Assembly: GCA_036388475.1 (NCBI GenBank)
Contig: DASVRT010000031.1
Location: 18,017 to 82,016 of the forward strand
DNA length: 64,000 nucleotides
Reading direction: 5' to 3'
From: JALZHR01 sp036388475
GTDB taxonomy: Bacteria; Acidobacteriota; Blastocatellia; Pyrinomonadales; Pyrinomonadaceae
Shown: positions 8,496 through 17,877 of the stretch, piece after piece
Layout: each line of letters opens with the position of its first letter
Numbering within the stretch: position 1 is the first letter of the stretch
Made by a program: the position numbers and the translations under genes
Notes under the pieces: model-generated
Databases searched by the model: none
Told to the model about the DNA's origin: nothing
What the model saw: the letters and a program-made list of their open reading frames with translations, nothing else

Positions 8496-9338
8496 ATGTC
8501 TTGCAAAGATTTACAAGAAGCAATCGCGCTTTACGCCGATGGCGACACGCTCGAAGAAAATGTTCGCGCCCGTCTGGACGCGCATCTGGTCGCGTGCCCG
8601 TTGTGCCGCGCGCGGGTTGCCGAATTTCAAACATTGCAAAACGATTTGCGCGTCTTATCGCGTCCGGCGATGCCCGCCGAGTTATTAAATTCGGTCAGAA
8701 ATGCGGTCGCCGTCGAAATTAAAACGACCGGAAAACGACAGCCCTTTATTTATTCGGAAAGCTTTCGCCGCTGGCTGCAATTTCGCTTTATGCCGTATGC
8801 CGTCGGCACGGTCGCTTCGGTGTTTTTGACCTGTACGCTGCTGCTGAGCCTGCTTTCGAGCAGAAATTTAACGATTGAAAATAATCCGGCGACGACGAAT
8901 TCCGGTTCCGGCTCATCGCAGATTCTGCTGGCTTCGAACAGCAATCCGATGATTGACGAGCTGTCAATCACGCCGTCCGAATATGCGGCGATGCGCCTGC
9001 CGGTCGCCAACGAATCGCCTTCGGTCAATCCGACCGGCGCGCTGGTGGCTTTAACCAAATCAATCGTGCGCGGCAAGATGCGCGATGACGAAGTGGTTGT
9101 CGTCGCCGACGTTTTCGGCAACGGCGTGGCGCGAATCTCCGAGGTCGTCGAAGCGCCGACGAACGAAAGCGATATGGAAGCGCTGGAAAACGCCCTGCAA
9201 AAAGACCCGAACGAAGCGGCTTTTGTGCCCGCCAGATTAGACAATCGCTCTGATGTCGTTCGCGTCGTGCTGAAAATTCAGCGCGTAGACGTGATTGATA
9301 AAGCTCGCACGCCTAAGTCCAAGCCTAAAAACCGCTAA
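8496..9338 (+). CDS. Zinc-binding anti-sigma factor, membrane-anchored
   Basis: A 280-residue protein counted from the ATG at 8496; the frame is open 60 bases further upstream without a ribosome-binding site. The N-terminal zinc anti-sigma (ZAS) domain shows the signature Cys3, His30-x3-Cys34-x2-Cys37. A single transmembrane helix lies at about residues 103-125, so the C-terminal 150 residues are extracytoplasmic. The family binds and silences the cognate ECF sigma factor, here presumably the product of 7336-8052. The 443-base gap between the two genes is unusual for such pairs. Confidence 0.9.
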   Translation: MSCKDLQEAIALYADGDTLEENVRARLDAHLVACPLCRARVAEFQTLQNDLRVLSRPAMPAELLNSVRNAVAVEIKTTGKRQPFIYSESFRRWLQFRFMPYAVGTVASVFLTCTLLLSLLSSRNLTIENNPATTNSGSGSSQILLASNSNPMIDELSITPSEYAAMRLPVANESPSVNPTGALVALTKSIVRGKMRDDEVVVVADVFGNGVARISEVVEAPTNESDMEALENALQKDPNEAAFVPARLDNRSDVVRVVLKIQRVDVIDKARTPKSKPKNR

Positions 9339-9370
9339 TATTCCTCACTTCTTTTTAACAGGAATTTGCG

Positions 9371-9406
9371 AAAGCGCTCCGCAAAGTTTGCCGGAGCGCT
9401 TTTTTA
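9371..9406 (+). terminator. Intrinsic terminator after the anti-sigma gene
   Basis: An 11-bp stem (AAAGCGCTCCG with CGGAGCGCTTT), a 10-base loop and a T-run follow the stop codon by 32 bases. Confidence 0.85.
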
Positions 9407-9444
9407 TTAATCCGTATCGCTTGCCGCACACGCATTAAAAACTT

Positions 9445-9638
9445 CGATGGGCGCTTGAAATATTAGAATGGGCAATATCTTTTTACGATGGGCGGCGTAG
9501 ATGTTTCGATGGGCGCGTGAAAAGTTCGATGGGCAGTCGCATAATGAGAATGGGCGGCGTTAGAGTTTCGATGGGCAGAAAATTTTTACGATGGGCGCTC
9601 TAAAAATCCGAACGGGCGGAAATTTTTCTTAACGAGCG
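9445..9638. repeat. Helically phased 20/21-bp degenerate tandem array (about 10 units)
   Basis: The core CGATGGGCG or close variants recurs at 9445, 9466, 9486, 9507, 9527, 9548, 9569, 9589, 9610 and 9630. The steps are 21, 20, 21, 20, 21, 21, 20, 21 and 20. The 11-12 bases between cores are A/T-rich and not conserved. Because the step alternates, the array cannot be a translated repeat. It fills most of the 381-base gap 9339-9719 between the terminator at 9371 and the next gene. Confidence 0.88.
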
Positions 9639-9719
9639 TGTCGAATTTTCGTCGGTTAAAAGAAAATCATTCGATGCGCGTTTTCGTCTTTCCGCAAGCA
9701 ATTTTGCTACAATTTATTT

Positions 9720-10913
9720 ATGAGCGAACAGAATGCCTTTCAGGATAATTTTCAGGAAATTTTAAAAAATTTAGAAAAAAACGCGAACGAGTTTTTTGAA
9801 GGCGTCGCCGATACTTTTGTCGGGAAAGCCGAGACCTTGCGCGACGGCACGGAATACGACGTCGTTCAGCTTCCGCGCGACCTCGCGGCGCACAAAAACG
9901 TGCAGACCGAATGGTGGTATTACACCGGGCATTGCGAAACGGAAGCGGGAAATCGCTTCGGCTTCGAACTCGTCTTTTTTAAACGCCGCACGGATTTGGA
10001 CAAATTCAGCTTCGTTCCTTTGCGGCTTCTGGGAAATCCGATTTTCTTCGCGCATTTTGCGATTACCGAATACAAAAACAAGCAGTTTCGCTACGCGCAC
10101 CGCAAAAGCTCGAACGGCTGGTTCGATTTTCCGGCGTCGGCGAGCGAGAAACATTTTCATCTGCGTCTGGGCGACTGGTCTCTGCGCGAATCGCACGACG
10201 CGCACATTTTGCGGGCGACCATCGGCGACATCGTTTTTGAAGCGACTCTGAAACCGTCGAAAAAGGTCGTTTTAAACGGTAAAGAGCAAAACGGCGTCTC
10301 GTTTAAAGACAAAGGCGAAGCGTCGCGATATTTTTCCTATACAAGAATGGAAACCGAGGGCGACATTATCTGGAACGGCGAAACCGAGCATTTCAAAGGC
10401 GCGGCTTGGATGGACAGAGAGTTCGGAACGTGGATGCCGACCGAAAATCAGAAAGGCTGGGATTGGTTTTCCATTCAACTAAACGACAACCGCGAATTGA
10501 TGTGCTACCAGCTTCGCAACAGCGCCGGCGGAATCTCGGAATATTCGAGCGGAACTTTCGTCGATGCCGAAGGAAACTCGACTTTCCTGGCGCACGAAGA
10601 TTTTTCGATTGAGCCGACCGGCTTCTGGAAATCGCCGCGCACGGAAGCGACTTATCCGAGCGGCTGGCGCGTCAAGGTGCCGCGTTACGATTTGGATTTA
10701 ACCGTCACGCCCGTCGTGGACGACCAGGAACTCGACACGCGCGGCACGACGATGATTGTTTACTGGGAAGGCGCGTGCGAAGTAACGAGCGAAAACGCGA
10801 ACGGGCGCGCCTACGTCGAGCTTGTCGGTTACGACCGCTCGCACGAAAGCCCGAATCTGGCGTCGTTCCTGATGGGAAATTCCTTTGAGTTTCCAAGCAA
10901 ATCTTACTTTTAA
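9720..10913 (+). CDS. Lipocalin-like protein of the CrtC/AttH group
   Basis: A 397-residue protein with the family hallmark QTEWWYYTGHCE at about residues 61-72 and a second conserved block, GAAWMDREFGTWMP, at about 228-241. Such proteins have two lipocalin-like barrels. They include carotenoid 1,2-hydratase (CrtC) and AttH-like proteins of unknown substrate. No carotenoid genes are nearby, so carotenoid hydration cannot be claimed. No signal peptide is visible. It appears monocistronic, lying just after the 9445-9638 repeat array. Confidence 0.8.
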   Translation: MSEQNAFQDNFQEILKNLEKNANEFFEGVADTFVGKAETLRDGTEYDVVQLPRDLAAHKNVQTEWWYYTGHCETEAGNRFGFELVFFKRRTDLDKFSFVPLRLLGNPIFFAHFAITEYKNKQFRYAHRKSSNGWFDFPASASEKHFHLRLGDWSLRESHDAHILRATIGDIVFEATLKPSKKVVLNGKEQNGVSFKDKGEASRYFSYTRMETEGDIIWNGETEHFKGAAWMDREFGTWMPTENQKGWDWFSIQLNDNRELMCYQLRNSAGGISEYSSGTFVDAEGNSTFLAHEDFSIEPTGFWKSPRTEATYPSGWRVKVPRYDLDLTVTPVVDDQELDTRGTTMIVYWEGACEVTSENANGRAYVELVGYDRSHESPNLASFLMGNSFEFPSKSYF

Positions 10914-10915
10914 AA

Positions 10916-10980
10916 GCGGTAAACGGTAAGCGCCGGGCGGTAAGATTCGTTTCTTTGAAATCGCGGCTCGGCGCTTACCG
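10916..10980. repeat. Heptamer repeat forming a hairpin
   Basis: GCGGTAA ACGGTAA GCGCCGG GCGGTAA (10916-10943) starts three bases after the stop codon. CGGTAAGCGCCG (10924-10935) pairs perfectly with CGGCGCTTACCG (10969-10980). It may end transcription of the 9720 gene. The rest of the 322-base gap 10914-11235 shows only A/T-rich leader sequence for the next gene. Confidence 0.7.
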
Positions 10981-11235
10981 CTCTCAAAAAACTTTTTTCG
11001 ACCAAAGCGATTTGCCTCACGTCTTACACTTCGGAATTAATTCAAAGCAGTCTAAAACTTTTCCGAAAAGTTAAATTTTGCGATTCAGAACAAATAACTT
11101 GTTTTTTTTCGTCGTATCATTTATAAATTAAAATGCAAAACATTGATTAACGCACGTTTCCCACGGTCGTTTTCAGGCTTTCCATTTTAACGTCGTAAAA
11201 ACTAAACATTTCAGTTAGAAATAAGGAGGAAGGGC

Positions 11236-13446
11236 ATGAACAGTTATACGCCGCGCTTTATCCGGCATATTTTCAGCGCGTTTTTCGTTATCGCCCTGTC
11301 GGCTTTGCCGGCTCTTTCGGAGACAGACCCGAACCCGGATTCGCCGACGCCCGTTTTGATTAGTCAACCGGATTCGACGCGCGCGCTGGCTGTTTCGGCT
11401 GACGCGTGGCGCGGGAATTTGCCGAAACCTTCAGCCGGCGCGTTCACCTACGGCGCGGATTCCCGCATCAGGATTTTTGTCACGAACGTCGAATTAATGA
11501 ACGGCGAGGGCGCCAACGCCTTCCGCGTATACATTCAGGATTTTAAAAATCGTGAATATCGCCTGCCCGTTCTGGATATTCGACCGGTGAAAGGTTATCC
11601 GTGGATTTACGCTTTAACGGTTCAGATGCGGGATGAAATTGGTTTCTGGGAAGAACCGCCCGCGGGCGGCGACGTGCTGGTGCGCCTTTCGTGGCGCGGC
11701 TTGACGAGCAATCGCGTGCGTCTCGGCTTGGACGAAACCGGCGGAAAAATTCGCGACGACGAAGGAGCCGTGCCGACGCCCGCGCCGCTTTCGCCGCCGA
11801 ACAACGAACCTCCGACTTCCGAATTTGTCGGCTATCGCTGGTCGGGCGACCGCATCAGATTTCTGGAACAGGCGAGCTTCGGTCCGACGCAGGCGTTAGA
11901 CGATAGAATTCGCCGCATCGGTCTGCGCACGTGGCTGGCTGAACAATTCGAAGCGCCTTATCCTTCGGCTTCCAACCCGTATCCGAATATTCCGCTGATG
12001 CCGATAAACGTGTCGACCGACTGCCAGAATAATATTCCGATAAACTGCGTCCGCGACCATTATTCGATGTATCAGCCGCAGACCTGGTTTTATAGGGAAG
12101 CGTTTTACGGCAATGCGCAGCTTAAACATCACACGGCGTGGGCTTTGAGCCAGATTTGGGTGATTTCCGGCGTCGATACTCAGCAATCGAGCTGGATGAT
12201 TACCTATCACCAGCAGCTCAGCAAAAACGCTTTCGGCAACTGGCGACAGTTGATGACCGATATGACTTTGAATCCGGGAATGGGCAATTATCTGGATATG
12301 GTTCGCTCGACGCGCACCAGCCCGAACGAAAATTATCCGCGCGAGATTTTGCAGCTTTTCAATATCGGCTTGTTTATGCTCAACCAGGACGGGACACTGC
12401 AGCTTGACGGGCAAGGCAATCCGATTCCGACTTACGACCAGAACACGGTTAATAACTTTACGAAAGTCTTTACCGGCTGGACTTTGTGCGAAGTGACCGG
12501 CGCGCAGTGTCCGAACCGGAGTGTGGGTAATCCGAACTACAAAGACCCGATGATTATCATCAACGCCAACAGCCACGATATTACGGCGAAGACGCTGCTC
12601 AATTATACGGGCGCAAATCCGAATATCGCGGCTTGTACCGGCTGCACCGGAACGGCGACTATCACGTATGCCAACAATTCGCTGAATCAGGCTCTGGATA
12701 ATATTTTTTATCATCCGAACGTCGCGCCTTTCGTCAGCAAGCTTTTGATTCAGCACCTGGTGACGAGCGACCCGACGCCTGCTTATGTCGGGCGCGTCGC
12801 CGGCGTTTTCAGCAATAACGGCAGCGGCATTCGCGGCGATATGAAAGCCGTTATCCGTGCGATTCTGCTCGACCCCGAAGCGCGCGGCAACGTCAAAACC
12901 GAACCGCGTTACGGAAAACTTCGCGAGCCGGTGCAATTGATGACGAACGTTTTGCGGCAATTCAATGTTCGCTCGGCGGACGGAACGCAGTTAAGCGACG
13001 GCGACGTCAATCGCCTGCCCGCGGCGATGGGGCAAAACGCTTTCAACTCGCCGACCGTTTTCAATTACTATTCGCCGGATTACATCATTCCGGGCACGAC
13101 GTTGCTGGCTCCCGAATTCGGAATTTACACGACCGGCACTTCAATCGCCCGCGCGAATTTTGCCAACACGATGATTTTCAATCGAATAAATGTCGCCCAG
13201 CCGAACACGCCGCTCGGAACGTCAATCAGCCTTGCCGATATGCAGGCATTAGCGGCGGCTGACACGACCGGAAATCAATTGATGGACGCTCTGAATCAGA
13301 AAATGATGCACGGCGCGATGTCTCCGCAGATGAGAACCACGATTCTGAACGCGGTGCTCGCCGCGCCGTCAACCAATCCGTTGCTGCGAGCGCAGACGGC
13401 GGTTTATCTAATCGCGACTTCGTCGCAATACCAGGTGCAGAGGTGA
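11236..13446 (+). CDS. Secreted DUF1800 domain protein
   Basis: A 736-residue exported protein. A signal peptide (residues 1-29, ending ALPALS) is followed by a beta-rich region and then the DUF1800 domain, which begins near residue 200 (FLEQASFGPTQALDDRI) and includes the NYPREILQLFNIGLF and FTGWTL segments. The biochemical role of DUF1800 is unknown. It is almost always paired with DUF1501, as here. AGGAGGAAGG upstream of the ATG is a strong ribosome-binding site. Its stop codon sits 5 bases before the preferred start of the next gene, so the pair is translationally close. Confidence 0.9.
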   Translation: MNSYTPRFIRHIFSAFFVIALSALPALSETDPNPDSPTPVLISQPDSTRALAVSADAWRGNLPKPSAGAFTYGADSRIRIFVTNVELMNGEGANAFRVYIQDFKNREYRLPVLDIRPVKGYPWIYALTVQMRDEIGFWEEPPAGGDVLVRLSWRGLTSNRVRLGLDETGGKIRDDEGAVPTPAPLSPPNNEPPTSEFVGYRWSGDRIRFLEQASFGPTQALDDRIRRIGLRTWLAEQFEAPYPSASNPYPNIPLMPINVSTDCQNNIPINCVRDHYSMYQPQTWFYREAFYGNAQLKHHTAWALSQIWVISGVDTQQSSWMITYHQQLSKNAFGNWRQLMTDMTLNPGMGNYLDMVRSTRTSPNENYPREILQLFNIGLFMLNQDGTLQLDGQGNPIPTYDQNTVNNFTKVFTGWTLCEVTGAQCPNRSVGNPNYKDPMIIINANSHDITAKTLLNYTGANPNIAACTGCTGTATITYANNSLNQALDNIFYHPNVAPFVSKLLIQHLVTSDPTPAYVGRVAGVFSNNGSGIRGDMKAVIRAILLDPEARGNVKTEPRYGKLREPVQLMTNVLRQFNVRSADGTQLSDGDVNRLPAAMGQNAFNSPTVFNYYSPDYIIPGTTLLAPEFGIYTTGTSIARANFANTMIFNRINVAQPNTPLGTSISLADMQALAAADTTGNQLMDALNQKMMHGAMSPQMRTTILNAVLAAPSTNPLLRAQTAVYLIATSSQYQVQR

Positions 13447-13451
13447 AAACT

Positions 13452-14936
13452 ATGAAACAGACAAGACGTGAATTTTTAATCAAATCAGGTTGCGCCTTGA
13501 GCATGGTCACGCTGGCGACGCAAGTGCAGCATTTCGGAATGATGAGCGCGCTGGCGCAGACGGTCGATGAACGGGGCGTCGAGGGCGGAAGCGATTACCG
13601 CGCGATGGTCTGCATCTTTATGGCGGGCGGCAATGACGGCAACAATATGGTCATTCCGAATCATAACGACGCGAATCTGAGCAACTATTCGGCTTATTCC
13701 AACGCGCGCGGCACGCAGGGGCTGGCGATTCCGCAAAATCAACTTCTGCCGATTACCGTGCCGCGGATGAACGGCTTGAGCTACGGCTTGCATCCGAGCC
13801 TCGGAACGGTTTCGGGCGGCATCAATAACGGCATCCACGAGCTTTGGAACCTGGGCAAACTGGCGGTTGTGACGAATGTCGGAACACTGGTTCGCCCGAC
13901 GACGAAAGCGCAGTATCAGACGGCTTCGCATCCGAAACCGTACCAGCTTTTCTCGCATTCCGACCAGGTTGCGCAATACCAGGGCGGGCGCTCCGACACG
14001 CAGTCTTTTACGGGCTGGGGCGGGCGCGTTTCCGACCGTCGAACACAACCCGCGAATCCGAGCGGGCTGATTCCGATGGTTACTTCCATCAACGGCGCAC
14101 AGCTTTTTACGGCGGGACAGACGACTCTGCCGCTCGCCATCGCCGGCGCGGGAACGCCGCTGAATCAGGTTTTAAATCCGCAGGGCTTCAATACCACCGC
14201 TCCGTCCGTCGCGCGTCTGGCGGCGTTTAACAATCTGCGCACGATGGATTTAAGCTCCGATTTGGCGGCGGCGGCGAGCCATATCACCGACAGCGCCATA
14301 GCCGCAAACGCGCAGTTACAAACTTCTCAGGAAGTGACCGTCGCTTTCCCGAACACGAATTTCGGAAACCAACTCAAACAAGTCGCCCGAATGATTAAAA
14401 AGAAAGACGATTTGAACATCAACCGGCAAATCTTTTTCTGCCAGATTGGCAGTTTCGACACGCACAACAACCAGCAGAACGCGACGACCGGACAGGTCGG
14501 ATTGCTCGCCGCTTTGAGTCAGGCGATGCGCGCGTTTTACGATGAAATGGTCATACAGGGCTTGTCGGATAAAGTGACGGCTTTTACGATGTCCGATTTT
14601 TCGCGGACGCTGAATCCGGCAGGTTCGGGCGCATCGGTCGGCACCGACCACGCCTGGGGAAATCATCTGCTCGTGCTCGGCGGCGGCTTGGCGGCAAGCG
14701 ATTTTTACGGCGTGAACACGACGAACGGAACGCCGTTTCCGACGCTCGCCTTTAACGGTCCCGACGATGCCGACAGCGGAGCGAACGCGCGCGGGCGCTG
14801 GATTCCGACGACTTCGGTCGAACAATACGCCGCGACTCTGGCGCGCTGGTACGGCTTGCCGGAAACCGATATGGCAGGCGTTTTTCCGTTAATCGGAAAC
14901 TTTACGACCTCGAATCTCGGTTTTATGCAGCCTTAA
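13452..14936 (+). CDS. Tat-exported DUF1501 protein
   Basis: A 494-residue protein in the sulfatase/alkaline-phosphatase-like DUF1501 group. TRREFLIKSG at residues 3-12 is a twin-arginine signal. The domain shows the ICIFMAGGNDGNNMV-type motif near residue 55 and the FSRTLNPAGSGASVGTDHAW block near 390. I chose the ATG at 13452 because GAGGTG lies six bases upstream of it; a GTG at 13443 overlapping the previous stop is the alternative. It is co-transcribed with the DUF1800 gene. Function is unknown; the family is thought to be periplasmic. Confidence 0.9.
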   Translation: MKQTRREFLIKSGCALSMVTLATQVQHFGMMSALAQTVDERGVEGGSDYRAMVCIFMAGGNDGNNMVIPNHNDANLSNYSAYSNARGTQGLAIPQNQLLPITVPRMNGLSYGLHPSLGTVSGGINNGIHELWNLGKLAVVTNVGTLVRPTTKAQYQTASHPKPYQLFSHSDQVAQYQGGRSDTQSFTGWGGRVSDRRTQPANPSGLIPMVTSINGAQLFTAGQTTLPLAIAGAGTPLNQVLNPQGFNTTAPSVARLAAFNNLRTMDLSSDLAAAASHITDSAIAANAQLQTSQEVTVAFPNTNFGNQLKQVARMIKKKDDLNINRQIFFCQIGSFDTHNNQQNATTGQVGLLAALSQAMRAFYDEMVIQGLSDKVTAFTMSDFSRTLNPAGSGASVGTDHAWGNHLLVLGGGLAASDFYGVNTTNGTPFPTLAFNGPDDADSGANARGRWIPTTSVEQYAATLARWYGLPETDMAGVFPLIGNFTTSNLGFMQP

Positions 14937-14956
14937 AATTGTCTTTTCAAAGCGCA

Positions 14957-14996
14957 ATAAAAAAGGCGAAAGTCGAGTGACTTTCGCCTTTTTTAT
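14957..14996. terminator. Bidirectional intrinsic terminator
   Basis: An 18-bp perfect stem with loop GAGT, flanked by A- and T-runs, separates the DUF1501 gene from the convergent lipoprotein gene. Confidence 0.9.
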
Positions 14997-15123
14997 GAAT
15001 AACGAAACGCTTTTGTCATCTGTCAGACAAGTTTCGTTATTCAGGAACGATTCGCGGATTATCCTGTAAAGACACAAACGCGACAGTTTATGGAGCGCGG
15101 CTTTCGTTTCGGTGAAATTTACT

Positions 15124-15801
15124 CTATTTATTCTCCCGGTTTTCCTTTTTTTCCTCTTTTACTTCTTCCTGCGGTTTGGTCGGCGGATTTTCGGTTGAAT
15201 TATTGGTCTCCGGCGTTTTCTGAACCGGTTCTTCGACCGTTGTTTCGTTCTGCGGCATTGTCGCCGGCGGCTGTTGCACCGTAACGGACGTCGAAACGGG
15301 CGACTGCGGTTTTGTTTGTTCGTTTTGAGAGGTGATTACCTGATTCCTGATAACGGGTCGGGTTCCATAAATTTTCGCCGCGTTGGCTATCTCGTCGGCG
15401 GAAGCGCTCATCAGACGGTTGCCCAGCTCGCCGTCAATCGGTCTTTTCTCGCCGTTTCGCCCGTAAGCCAAAATTTCGCGGCGCCCGTCGGCGGCGGTTC
15501 TGACGAGGACGCTGTCCAGGCGCGGATGTCCTTTGAAATAGCGTTTTTCCAGCTTGTTTCCGAAACCGTCATACATCACCGTGATTTCCGAATTGTCGCT
15601 TATTTTCTGCGGCGCGGTCTGCGAGCTTTGCCGTTCGGTGACGTTATCTTTCGCGGTTTCCCCGATTGTTACTTCATCGCGTCTGACTTCGATAACTTTT
15701 TCATCGACACGCAAATCCACGACGGCTTTTTCTTTTCTGGCGCAGGCGGCAAAGCAGCTCGGCAAAACTGCCAGCAGTAATAAATACAGTCTGAAATTCA
15801 T
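15124..15801 (-). CDS. Putative lipoprotein, function unknown
   Basis: A 225-residue exported protein. The N-terminal signal (MNFRLYLLLLAVLPSCFAAC) contains two possible lipobox cysteines, Cys16 and Cys20. The middle is charged. The C-terminal third is a disordered Pro/Glu/Thr/Lys-rich tail. It follows the PilX-like gene on the minus strand by 87 bases, so it may belong to the pilus operon. No named family is recognised. Confidence 0.7.
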   Translation of the reverse strand: MNFRLYLLLLAVLPSCFAACARKEKAVVDLRVDEKVIEVRRDEVTIGETAKDNVTERQSSQTAPQKISDNSEITVMYDGFGNKLEKRYFKGHPRLDSVLVRTAADGRREILAYGRNGEKRPIDGELGNRLMSASADEIANAAKIYGTRPVIRNQVITSQNEQTKPQSPVSTSVTVQQPPATMPQNETTVEEPVQKTPETNNSTENPPTKPQEEVKEEKKENRENK

Positions 15802-15888
15802 ATTATTTTAGTTTCGGAGATTGAAGAAAAGACAAAGGAAAAAGCTGGGGCGGGCGGCTTTTTCCTTTGGTCGGATTGTATCTTGCGG

Positions 15889-17817
15889 TTATTTTTCAGC
15901 CACGCCCTGCACGAAGTTGCTGACGGCGAGCATTCCGTTTGCCACGCTGCTGGAGTTGTAGCGCATTTCCGAGTTGCCGCCGCCGCGCGTGTCGAATTGC
16001 GGCGGAATAAAGCCGCCCGCAAGGTCGTTTTTGTTATACGGCGCGACGACCATATTGCCGTGAATTTCGCCGTTTCCCGTACCGCTGCGCCGCACGCCTT
16101 CCGCGCCGGTTGCGATTATCAACCCGTTAAAGTCGAAACCGCCGTTCAGCGTCAGCTTGCCGGTGCAAATCAGAATTCCGCCGCCCGCGCCGCTCAAACT
16201 GACGTCGCCGTCAACGAAAGTGATTCCTCTGGCGTTGGCATTATCGCCGAAGTTCGGCGGAGTTTGTCCCGCCGCGTAGTAGCGTCCCGACGCTTTGGCA
16301 ACGAGCTTCAGGCTTTCAATCGTGTCGTCCAGATTTTTGGCATTTTGCAGCCAGAACGGCATTTCGTCGCTGACGTTGGCGGGAAAACCGGCAATGTCGG
16401 ATTTACAGCGCTTGCCGCACAAGACCTTTCCTTCGACAGTATCCAGATTATCGTTGCTGTTTGTTCCGATTGATGGAATCAGCAGATTCGAAACGACGTC
16501 GTCGCCCGAATAAGTGACGTTTTGCGAATTGCCCGGCTCGAACAAAAAATTCGGCGAGCCGGTTTTCGTTTTCGGTCCGATGAGCGTCAGGGTCGCGGGC
16601 GCGCCCAAACCGTTAAAGAAATTTTTCTGCACGACGATTTCCAATTGTTTGCGCGCGCCGCGCGGACCGTAGCCGACGGCGCGGACGACCACTCTGGTCG
16701 GCTCGGTCGGCGTCATCGAAACGTTGATGGACGTTTCGCCCACAGTACCCGTGTTATTCGGCGGCGCGGTCAGCGTCATTTTATAGCCGATTTCCGGCGG
16801 CGTCGCGGTCGGCGAATTGACGTAGCTGACGTTTTTGAGCGTAACCCAGCTTCCCATCATCGTGAATAGCTGCGAATCGTATAAAATATACACGCCCGCC
16901 GAGCTAGCTTTAATCGTTCCGCTCGGCATAATAGCGCCGCGAATGACCTTGGTCGACTGATACGGCGAAAGCATATTAAGGACGATTTCGAAACGGAGCG
17001 GCTCGGCAAGCGTCATGCCGCTGCCGCTGCCCGAGTAACTCATCTTAAAAGTGCCGAGATTCGTGTCCGCCACGTCAGAATTAATCGTTATGCTTTTCGG
17101 CGAAGGAGTAGCGGCAACGTATGTAAAAGTCACCGAATTTGCACCCGAAGTGACGGTTCTGGAATTGCCGGACAATGTTCCGTCCGCCTGCTCGACGCGT
17201 CCGACCGTATTATAAGAAATCGTATTGCCTATATTGTCGGGGTCTGTCACCGTGACGCTGTACGCCATTCCGGTATCGGGATTGTAAGTGCCCGTGCCCA
17301 TCGTGACGCGGTCGGCGATTGGCTGTCCGGTCGGCGTGTAATTGTATTGGAGCCAGCGCGAGAGCCGCGCCGCCGCGCTCGTATCGGTTGAAGTGTTTGA
17401 AGTGGAAACCGTCACCGCCTTGCGAAAATCAATTTTGTTGGTGAGCGCGTCCGGCGTCGGCGTCGGATTCACCGACGCGTTCGCTCTGGTTTCAATCCAA
17501 CCCAAAGGATTCAGCCAAGCCCAATCTTCGCCGCCCGCATTCGGCGGTGCCGCGTTGAGCGCCACAATCGGTTCGATGACCGTCGTATTTCCGCGCAACA
17601 CGTCCAGCGCCGATTGAATGCCGCTTTCCGCCGCGTAATAAGCCTGCTGTTCGGCGACCACGTCGGTGACGTTCGCCGTATTCATCGACGATTCGAGCAG
17701 AAGCGCCGCGCTCGCCACCAGCAGCAAAAACGCAATCATCAAAACCATAACCAATGCTGCGCCGCGCTCGCCCGTGCGGTCGCGTTTCCCGGTCTGCAAT
17801 GTTTCTTTCTGTTTCAT
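15889..17817 (-). CDS. PilX-like minor pilin-assembly protein, large
   Basis: A 642-residue protein counted from the ATG at 17817, which has AAAGGAG upstream; an ATG at 17838 is less likely. The N-terminus has a PilX_N-type segment: a basic stretch, a hydrophobic helix (GAALVMVLMIAFLLLVASAA) and the family motif QQAYYAAESGIQSAL. The rest is a beta-rich, Thr/Asn/Ser-rich extracellular domain, far longer than typical PilX proteins of about 200 residues. It is fourth in a minus-strand operon after FimT-, PilV- and PilW-like genes and probably belongs to the pilus tip complex. Confidence 0.85.
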   Translation of the reverse strand: MKQKETLQTGKRDRTGERGAALVMVLMIAFLLLVASAALLLESSMNTANVTDVVAEQQAYYAAESGIQSALDVLRGNTTVIEPIVALNAAPPNAGGEDWAWLNPLGWIETRANASVNPTPTPDALTNKIDFRKAVTVSTSNTSTDTSAAARLSRWLQYNYTPTGQPIADRVTMGTGTYNPDTGMAYSVTVTDPDNIGNTISYNTVGRVEQADGTLSGNSRTVTSGANSVTFTYVAATPSPKSITINSDVADTNLGTFKMSYSGSGSGMTLAEPLRFEIVLNMLSPYQSTKVIRGAIMPSGTIKASSAGVYILYDSQLFTMMGSWVTLKNVSYVNSPTATPPEIGYKMTLTAPPNNTGTVGETSINVSMTPTEPTRVVVRAVGYGPRGARKQLEIVVQKNFFNGLGAPATLTLIGPKTKTGSPNFLFEPGNSQNVTYSGDDVVSNLLIPSIGTNSNDNLDTVEGKVLCGKRCKSDIAGFPANVSDEMPFWLQNAKNLDDTIESLKLVAKASGRYYAAGQTPPNFGDNANARGITFVDGDVSLSGAGGGILICTGKLTLNGGFDFNGLIIATGAEGVRRSGTGNGEIHGNMVVAPYNKNDLAGGFIPPQFDTRGGGNSEMRYNSSSVANGMLAVSNFVQGVAEK

Positions 17818-17877
17818 AACGGCTCTCCTTTGCTTCAAATAAAATCTTTTATTTCGAAAATTTCCTGCCTTAAAAAA

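Noticed and set aside
8198..8722. 174-residue frame between the sigma and anti-sigma genes
   Set aside because: It overlaps the anti-sigma gene in another frame, has skewed Arg/Gln/Ser composition and spans heptamer repeats.
9445..9638. CRISPR array
   Set aside because: The conserved core is only about 9 bases, the period is 20-21 bases and there are no spacers of CRISPR length or cas genes. The same applies to the 47.6, 58.5 and 44.0 kb arrays.
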